Origin: Vibrio hepatarius
Lineage (GTDB): Bacteria; Pseudomonadota; Gammaproteobacteria; Enterobacterales; Vibrionaceae
DNA length: 64,000 bases
Assembly: GCF_011806575.1 (NCBI RefSeq)
Contig: NZ_JAATOO010000018.1
Location: forward strand, 31,711-95,710
Direction: 5' to 3'
Shown here: piece after piece, positions 59,782 through 64,000 of the stretch
How positions within the stretch are numbered: the first letter of the stretch is position 1
How the letters are laid out: every line of letters starts with the position of its first letter
The notes under the pieces: generated by a model
The model's database searches: none
Told to the model about the DNA's origin: nothing
Seen by the model: the letters and a program-made list of their open reading frames with translations, nothing else
Position numbers and translations under genes: made by a program

Positions 59782-60456
59782 TTACGGATACATACCTTTG
59801 CCGAAGCGATTAAACAAGCGCGCAATACCTTGTGTAAACAGCATTGGCTCAGTCAGTACGGTAAGACATAAGCAATCTTGCCCTTTACTGGTGGTTGGGC
59901 TGTGCTTGACCGAGCCATCTTCAATCACAAAGTCTCCGACCTGATAGTGCCCATTCTCATCACTAAAACTACCGTGCAACACCAACGTTGACTCTAAGCC
60001 TTTGTGTGTGTGCTGAGGGATCTGCACGTCCTCAGCAATGTACATCAAATTTACACGACTGTTGTCGGCAATATCGACTGGCGCACTGAACACTTTGCCG
60101 CCGTAGTTGTGCCATTCACCGATATGGTCAACAAACGGACTGAGCGACACAGGCAACATAAATGTTTTGCCATTGACTTCGATCTGTTTTGGCTTTCTCG
60201 GCGTCCTGAACGGTTCACTGCTTTGCTCAAGACAAACGATAGAATCAAACATCGCATCAAATGCGTCTTCATCATGGTCAACGTGCTCAGAGTTACGACT
60301 AAACAGCGCTTCACCGTACTCTTGTTCGAACACTGCTACCTTGCGCTTGCACTCTGGGCAGGTTTCGATATGAACCGCGATGGTGAGCGCGGAAACAGCA
60401 TCCAGTTCTCCTTCCACATAGGATTTCAACATCAAATCTTCTGGGTGATAACTCAT
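59782..60456 (-). CDS. chrR: ChrR-family zinc anti-sigma factor with cupin domain
   Basis: Binds and inhibits the neighbouring ECF sigma until singlet oxygen or related stress. The 224-residue protein has the zinc anti-sigma site H4, H29, C33, C36 (HIETCPEC) and a C-terminal cupin with H149, H151, E155 and H185. These follow the ligand spacing known for Rhodobacter ChrR (H6, H31, C35, C38; H141, H143, E147, H177). Its start overlaps the sigma stop by four bases. Confidence 0.95.
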   Translation of the reverse strand: MSYHPEDLMLKSYVEGELDAVSALTIAVHIETCPECKRKVAVFEQEYGEALFSRNSEHVDHDEDAFDAMFDSIVCLEQSSEPFRTPRKPKQIEVNGKTFMLPVSLSPFVDHIGEWHNYGGKVFSAPVDIADNSRVNLMYIAEDVQIPQHTHKGLESTLVLHGSFSDENGHYQVGDFVIEDGSVKHSPTTSKGQDCLCLTVLTEPMLFTQGIARLFNRFGKGMYP

Positions 60457-61037
60457 AGCTGGTCTGCCTCTATTGAATGTCTCAGTTTTTGCACGGCAAG
60501 TCGTAAACGCGATTTCACCGTCCCAACGGGAATGTTCAGCATTTCGGCGACTTGTTGGTGTGGAAGCTCTTCCAAGTACACCGCTTGCACTACCTTACGT
60601 TGAGCCTCCGGTAAGGTATCGATAAATTTCACTACCTGCTCTTTGAGCATGTCGGTTTCGGGCGAATAATGCTCAATTAAATCCGGCGGACAGTAATCAT
60701 TTGGCCAGATATCTTCCGAATGGATGTGCTTCTCTCGACCCTTTTGTCTACGCAGCATGTCAAAACAAAGGTTTCTGGCAATAGTAAATATCCACGTCGA
60801 TAACGAGCTTTTGCTGCCATCAAACAAGGCGCTCTTTTGCCACACCGTCGCCATCGTTTCTTGTACCATTTCCATCGCCACATGTTCATTACCAACGTGT
60901 CGATAGACAAACTGTTTCAAACGAGGAGAGAAATGTTGAAAAACGAGCGCGAATGCATGTTTGTCTTGTTGCTTGACTTTTTCCATGCACGCTGCCCAAT
61001 CCTCTCGGGAATAATTCTGCGAGTCCAGACTGCCCAT
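60453..61037 (-). CDS. rpoE: ECF sigma factor of the RpoE/ChrR type
   Basis: Group ECF11 sigma. The ATG at 61035-61037 (MGSLDSQNYSREDW) has AAAGGA seven bases upstream and gives 194 residues; an in-frame GTG further up (61064) has no better site. Sigma-2 (FVYRHVGNEHVAMEMVQETM, TWIFTIARNLCFDMLRR) and sigma-4 (VYLEELPHQQVAEMLNIPVG, TVKSRLRLAVQKL) are clear. It is not the canonical sigma-E, which pairs with RseA. A matching promoter lies just upstream, so it should be autoregulated. Confidence 0.94.
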   Translation of the reverse strand: MGSLDSQNYSREDWAACMEKVKQQDKHAFALVFQHFSPRLKQFVYRHVGNEHVAMEMVQETMATVWQKSALFDGSKSSLSTWIFTIARNLCFDMLRRQKGREKHIHSEDIWPNDYCPPDLIEHYSPETDMLKEQVVKFIDTLPEAQRKVVQAVYLEELPHQQVAEMLNIPVGTVKSRLRLAVQKLRHSIEADQL

Positions 61038-61067
61038 TACATTGTCCTTTGCACTGGTTTCCACTTT

Positions 61068-61095
61068 ATTACGTTATAGTTTAGCGACTGGATCA
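61068..61095 (-). promoter_or_regulatory. ECF11-type autoregulatory promoter
   Basis: TGATCC (61090-61095), 18 bases, TAAT (61068-61071) on the minus strand matches the Rhodobacter RpoE/ChrR consensus TGATCC-N18-TAAG. It overlaps the end of the LON-domain gene, 31 bases before the sigma ATG. Confidence 0.75.
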
Positions 61096-61673
61096 CTATC
61101 GGCATCAATATTGAGTCTTTGATTGAGAAACTCCAGTGCTGCAAAGCAGTTGTTGCCCCCTGCCAATACATCAAATTCACTGTTACTAAGCGGTAGAATC
61201 TCTAGCCAGCGCTGACTTACCCAAGTAGCGTCATCAAAAAACTTCTGTTGGTAGAGCTCGTTTAACTGAGGAAACTGCTGATAGATTGTTTGTAAGTGCA
61301 AACTAAGCGGCATGCTTACCGAATCCAGCTCTGTCACTTCCCATTCAGGCAGAGGTTTTACTTTCGCAAACCTCAGGCCATCATGTTCCACACGCACTCC
61401 GACAATCTTAAAGCGATTAATACCTGCGACTGTAATGCCGAGTAGTCCGTCTTCGAGCTGCTCAAAATCAACAATCTTTACCAGCGTGCCAAGATGAGAT
61501 AATTCACTTCGTGCTAGAGAAGCCTGCGGCTCAAACAAGCAGATGCCAAATGTACCGTCTGCTTTCATTGCTTCAGATACTAAACGCTTATATCTCGCCT
61601 CAAAAATTCTTAGGCGCATTTTCCCTTCAGGCAACACGACTGAACTTAGAGGAAATAGCATCAATTCGTTCAT
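61074..61673 (-). CDS. LON substrate-binding domain protein
   Basis: A 199-residue protein consisting of a lone LON N-terminal domain (MNELMLFPLSSVVLPEGKMR, RIFEARYKRLVSEAM, GTLVKIVDFEQLEDGLL), with no ATPase or protease part. It lies directly upstream of the ECF sigma gene and is transcribed the same way. Biological role unknown; stand-alone LON proteins occur in several ChrR clusters. Confidence 0.87.
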   Translation of the reverse strand: MNELMLFPLSSVVLPEGKMRLRIFEARYKRLVSEAMKADGTFGICLFEPQASLARSELSHLGTLVKIVDFEQLEDGLLGITVAGINRFKIVGVRVEHDGLRFAKVKPLPEWEVTELDSVSMPLSLHLQTIYQQFPQLNELYQQKFFDDATWVSQRWLEILPLSNSEFDVLAGGNNCFAALEFLNQRLNIDADSDPVAKL

Positions 61674-62015
61674 CCCAACTCTCCAAAATACAACTTACTA
61701 ACATTTACGTCATATTCATCGGATAGATCACACTCCCCTCTTTTGAACACGTGATGTACTTCAAATTTTAGTTGAACGTTTGCGTAATCGTTACCTGAAA
61801 CATTTTTTATGCAAACTCATGAAAATTTGAATTGGTTCATTTTTTTTGTTTGTTAACGAGATCTACATCACTAGTTTTATGTATTTTTTCACTCTGCATC
61901 ACTTCAAATTGAGATTTTTATCGCTATCATTCGCACCATCAGAGCACAGCATAGATTGTGCAGTATTGGCTATAAGCATCTAATTTAATATTGAACAAAC
62001 ATAGAGAGTACCAGT
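61674..62015. other. Divergent regulatory region of the LON gene and tsx-like gene
   Basis: A 342-base AT-rich region. A partial CRP-like site (second half TCACT at about 61868-61872; first half weak) and several T/A tracts are present. I find no well-spaced sigma-70 box I would commit to. GAGAG precedes the porin ATG by seven bases. Confidence 0.4.
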
Positions 62016-62795
62016 ATGCGTAAATCACTTTTAGCTCTTGGTGTTGTGGCAGCAGTTTCAGCAGTACCAGCACAAGCAGAATACCTATACGGCTTCGGCA
62101 GCATGTATACAGATTACCAAGTTTGGGATCACGGTTTCGGTAACGACGATGACAACTTTGGCGGCGAGATCGACGATCGTAACCAACTTGTAATTGGTAT
62201 CGAAGGTGGTGCAGCGTTTGACTGGGGTCAAATCTACGGCTTCTACGACTACGAAGGTGTAGACCGCGCTGGTGATGACCGCGGTGCATCAACGAAAGGT
62301 ACTATCCACTACAACCTAACTGAATCTGGTGTGTCTCTATACGCTCAGGTGTACAACACAGACGCTGATAAATCATCGTTCCATGAGCAAAACCGTGTTC
62401 TAGGTTTAGGCTACACAGGCCTTAAAGGTGATGGTTGGGCTTGGACACCATTTATCGGTGTACACCAACTAAACACCAACGGCAACAGCGGTAACAACGG
62501 TGGTATGTTCGGTTACGTGGGTTACTACAACTTCGACCTAGCGGGTCAGAACTTCACGTTCGCAACTTGGAACGAACTAGAATTCGCGCGTAACGACGAC
62601 TACGCTGACGCACAAAGCACTGACTTCGCAAGCGGCGACGGTTCAGAAAGCTGGGGTCTAAACGGTAGCTTGAACCTACTTTGGAACTTCCACCAAGATT
62701 GGTCTGCTGGCGTACTATACCGCTACACAGTAAACAAACTAGCGCGTAAAGATTACCAAGATCTAGTAATCTACCGCCTACAGTACAACTTCTAA
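62016..62795 (+). CDS. Tsx/OmpK-family outer membrane channel
   Basis: Outer-membrane barrel protein of 259 residues, signal peptide ending near AVPAQA. Mature part starts EYLYGFGSMYTDYQVWDHG and ends YRLQYNF with the terminal phenylalanine and alternating pattern of a barrel. The Tsx family moves nucleosides; vibrio members are called OmpK. Strong codon bias and a UUCG terminator suggest abundant expression. A role in purine uptake would fit but is not shown. Confidence 0.83.
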   Translation: MRKSLLALGVVAAVSAVPAQAEYLYGFGSMYTDYQVWDHGFGNDDDNFGGEIDDRNQLVIGIEGGAAFDWGQIYGFYDYEGVDRAGDDRGASTKGTIHYNLTESGVSLYAQVYNTDADKSSFHEQNRVLGLGYTGLKGDGWAWTPFIGVHQLNTNGNSGNNGGMFGYVGYYNFDLAGQNFTFATWNELEFARNDDYADAQSTDFASGDGSESWGLNGSLNLLWNFHQDWSAGVLYRYTVNKLARKDYQDLVIYRLQYNF

Positions 62796-62820
62796 TTTTA
62801 GACGTTGCTCAGAACATCCA

Positions 62821-62846
62821 ATGGCACCTTCGGGTGCCATTTTTAT
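62821..62846 (+). terminator. Intrinsic terminator after the porin
   Basis: AATGGCACC, tetraloop TTCG, GGTGCCATTTTT. Confidence 0.95.
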
Positions 62847-62904
62847 TTGCTTTCTCTCTCGATAACCTTATCCTTTGGGTAAATCCTTTTCTCTTCGTTA
62901 ACGC

Positions 62905-63795
62905 ATGAACATTGTGGTTCTAGGCCCCGGAGCAATTGGCTCTCTCTGGGCACTATCATTACACAGCGCTGGTCATTCGGTATCACTTTGGTCGCGGCAC
63001 AACCAACATCAATCGACTCTCCAACTTGGTACGTCACCATTGGTCAGATTCGCTAATAATGACACTGCCAAGCTACAAAATGCTGATCTGTTGTTGGTCA
63101 CACTAAAAGCACCTCAAGTCGAAACAGCAATACAGCCACTACTTGAGCAGATCGACCCTGACTGCATCGTAATACTGATGCACAATGGTATGGGCACCGC
63201 AGACATCGTTGCCGAACTGCTTCCCAACAACCCACTGGTTCTAGCTACCACCACTCACGGAGCGTATCGACCAGAACCAAACAAAGTGCAGCATACTGGT
63301 GTAGGTGTCACGCAACTCGGCGGCCACAATGAGAAAGGCAAACAGTGTCAGTTTCTAGCCGAGGTTTTTGACCACGCACTGAGTGCAGCGCAATGGCATA
63401 ACCACATCGAACAAGCATTGTGGTCAAAGCTCGCGATCAACTGTGCGATCAACCCGCTGACGGCGATCCACCAGATCACTAATGGTGAGTTGGCCGCAGA
63501 TAGCTATCGCTCAACGCTGGTTGGCGTGGTTGAAGAAGTGGCACAAGTGATGAACGCTGAGGGCATCGTCACCGATGCGGTTAAACTAGAAGAAACGGTA
63601 TTTAACGTGATTCACGCCACGGCGAAAAACCACTCTTCTATGCAGCAAGATATTGTCCATCAACGCCCAAGCGAGATAGACTTTATCACTGGCTACTTAT
63701 TAAAATGCGCCCAAACACATCACATTGCTGTGCCTTACAACACCGCACTGTTTGAACAAATTAAACTCATAGAACAAAGCTGGAAATCATCATGA
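62905..63795 (+). CDS. panE: 2-dehydropantoate 2-reductase
   Basis: NADPH-dependent ketopantoate reductase of pantothenate synthesis. The 296-residue protein has the Rossmann motif LGPGAIGSLWALSLHSAGH, MHNGMG, and WSKLAINCAINPLTA with catalytic lysine and asparagines. Its stop overlaps the yajL start by four bases (ATGA), so the two are coupled. Confidence 0.96.
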   Translation: MNIVVLGPGAIGSLWALSLHSAGHSVSLWSRHNQHQSTLQLGTSPLVRFANNDTAKLQNADLLLVTLKAPQVETAIQPLLEQIDPDCIVILMHNGMGTADIVAELLPNNPLVLATTTHGAYRPEPNKVQHTGVGVTQLGGHNEKGKQCQFLAEVFDHALSAAQWHNHIEQALWSKLAINCAINPLTAIHQITNGELAADSYRSTLVGVVEEVAQVMNAEGIVTDAVKLEETVFNVIHATAKNHSSMQQDIVHQRPSEIDFITGYLLKCAQTHHIAVPYNTALFEQIKLIEQSWKSS

Positions 63796-64000
63796 GCAAA
63801 AAAGTCCTCGTCCCTATCGCTCCAGGCACCGAAGAGATGGAAGCGATAACTATCATCGACATGATGGTTCGCGCAGGTTACGAAACCGTTGTAGCCAGTG
63901 CTGACTTTGACGGTAATCTGGTGATGAAAGCCTCGCGCGGTGTAACGTTAACCGCCGACTGTAAACTGGTCGAGATCGCCGACGACGAGTTTGACGCGGT
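63792..64000 (+). CDS. yajL: DJ-1/PfpI family protein YajL, 5' part
   Basis: 69 codons are present before the right edge. MSKKVLVPIAPGTEEMEAIT, a DMMVRAG helix and SRGVTLTADC match the N-terminal part of YajL, reported as a chaperone and deglycase of oxidised proteins. The catalytic cysteine lies beyond the window. panE and yajL are also near each other in E. coli. Confidence 0.92.
   Translation, partial: MSKKVLVPIAPGTEEMEAITIIDMMVRAGYETVVASADFDGNLVMKASRGVTLTADCKLVEIADDEFDA

Noticed and set aside
1..64000. Phage, insertion sequence, CRISPR array, tRNA or rRNA gene
   Set aside because: No transposase, integrase or spaced repeats were seen on reading, and no tRNA-like sequence was recognised. 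A tRNA scan would be the deciding check.

Overview
The window is a chromosome segment of a marine gammaproteobacterium, almost certainly a Vibrio or close Vibrionaceae relative. This rests on the Na+-translocating NADH:quinone reductase operon with apbE and nqrM, the gene order nrdR-ribD-ribE-ribBA-ribH-nusB-thiL-pgpA, crl and frsA beside proBA, a Tsx/OmpK-type porin next to an rpoE/chrR pair, and protein sequences that read as vibrio orthologues throughout. Coding density is high. I see no insertion sequence, prophage, CRISPR array, tRNA or rRNA, and no clearly broken gene. The species cannot be named from the sequence alone.

Layout. 1-17743 (minus strand) is the conserved translation and envelope macro-cluster rpsB-tsf-pyrH-frr-uppS-cdsA-dxr-rseP-bamA-skp-lpxD-fabZ-lpxA-lpxB-rnhB-dnaE; dnaE runs off the left edge. 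Hairpin terminators sit between rpsB/tsf, tsf/pyrH, frr/uppS, lpxD/fabZ and lpxA/lpxB, so the cluster is probably read as several overlapping units. 18118-22302 (plus) holds map, glnD and a YaeH-type protein. 22359-28421 (minus) is the riboflavin/thiamine/phospholipid operon, in which the RibA half of RibBA has lost its catalytic zinc ligands. 28525-34886 (minus) has proA, proB, crl, frsA, gpt and a purine permease with a PurR-like operator.

34887-35918 is the most interesting intergenic stretch. A minus-strand transcription unit with its own sigma-70 promoter, a near-consensus CRP site and a strong terminator carries a 28-codon ORF with a good ribosome binding site. It looks like a dual-function RNA of the VcdRP kind known from V. 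cholerae. A perfect 25-bp palindrome lies between it and pepD.

35919-40065 (plus) has pepD and a three-gene cassette of a retropepsin-like protease, the RimK ATP-grasp ligase and an AstE/AspA-like metallohydrolase. 40110-46060 has a sodium-coupled transporter, a YggN-like protein, a Gre-like factor, a RecQ paralogue and the SOS polymerase dinB behind a LexA box. 46286-55054 has an unrecognised lipoprotein, a DUF2789 protein and the Na+-NQR operon with its maturation genes. 55487-64000 has bolA, rlmG, a YajG lipoprotein, a periplasmic cyclophilin, ampG, the ECF sigma/ChrR anti-sigma pair with a LON-domain protein, a Tsx-like porin, panE and the start of yajL.

Working together: the left third makes ribosomes, membrane lipids, lipid A and the outer-membrane assembly machine. 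The rib operon supplies FMN and FAD, which ApbE attaches to NqrB and NqrC to build the sodium pump. Several loci (PurR, CRP, LexA and ECF11 sites) show recognisable regulatory DNA.
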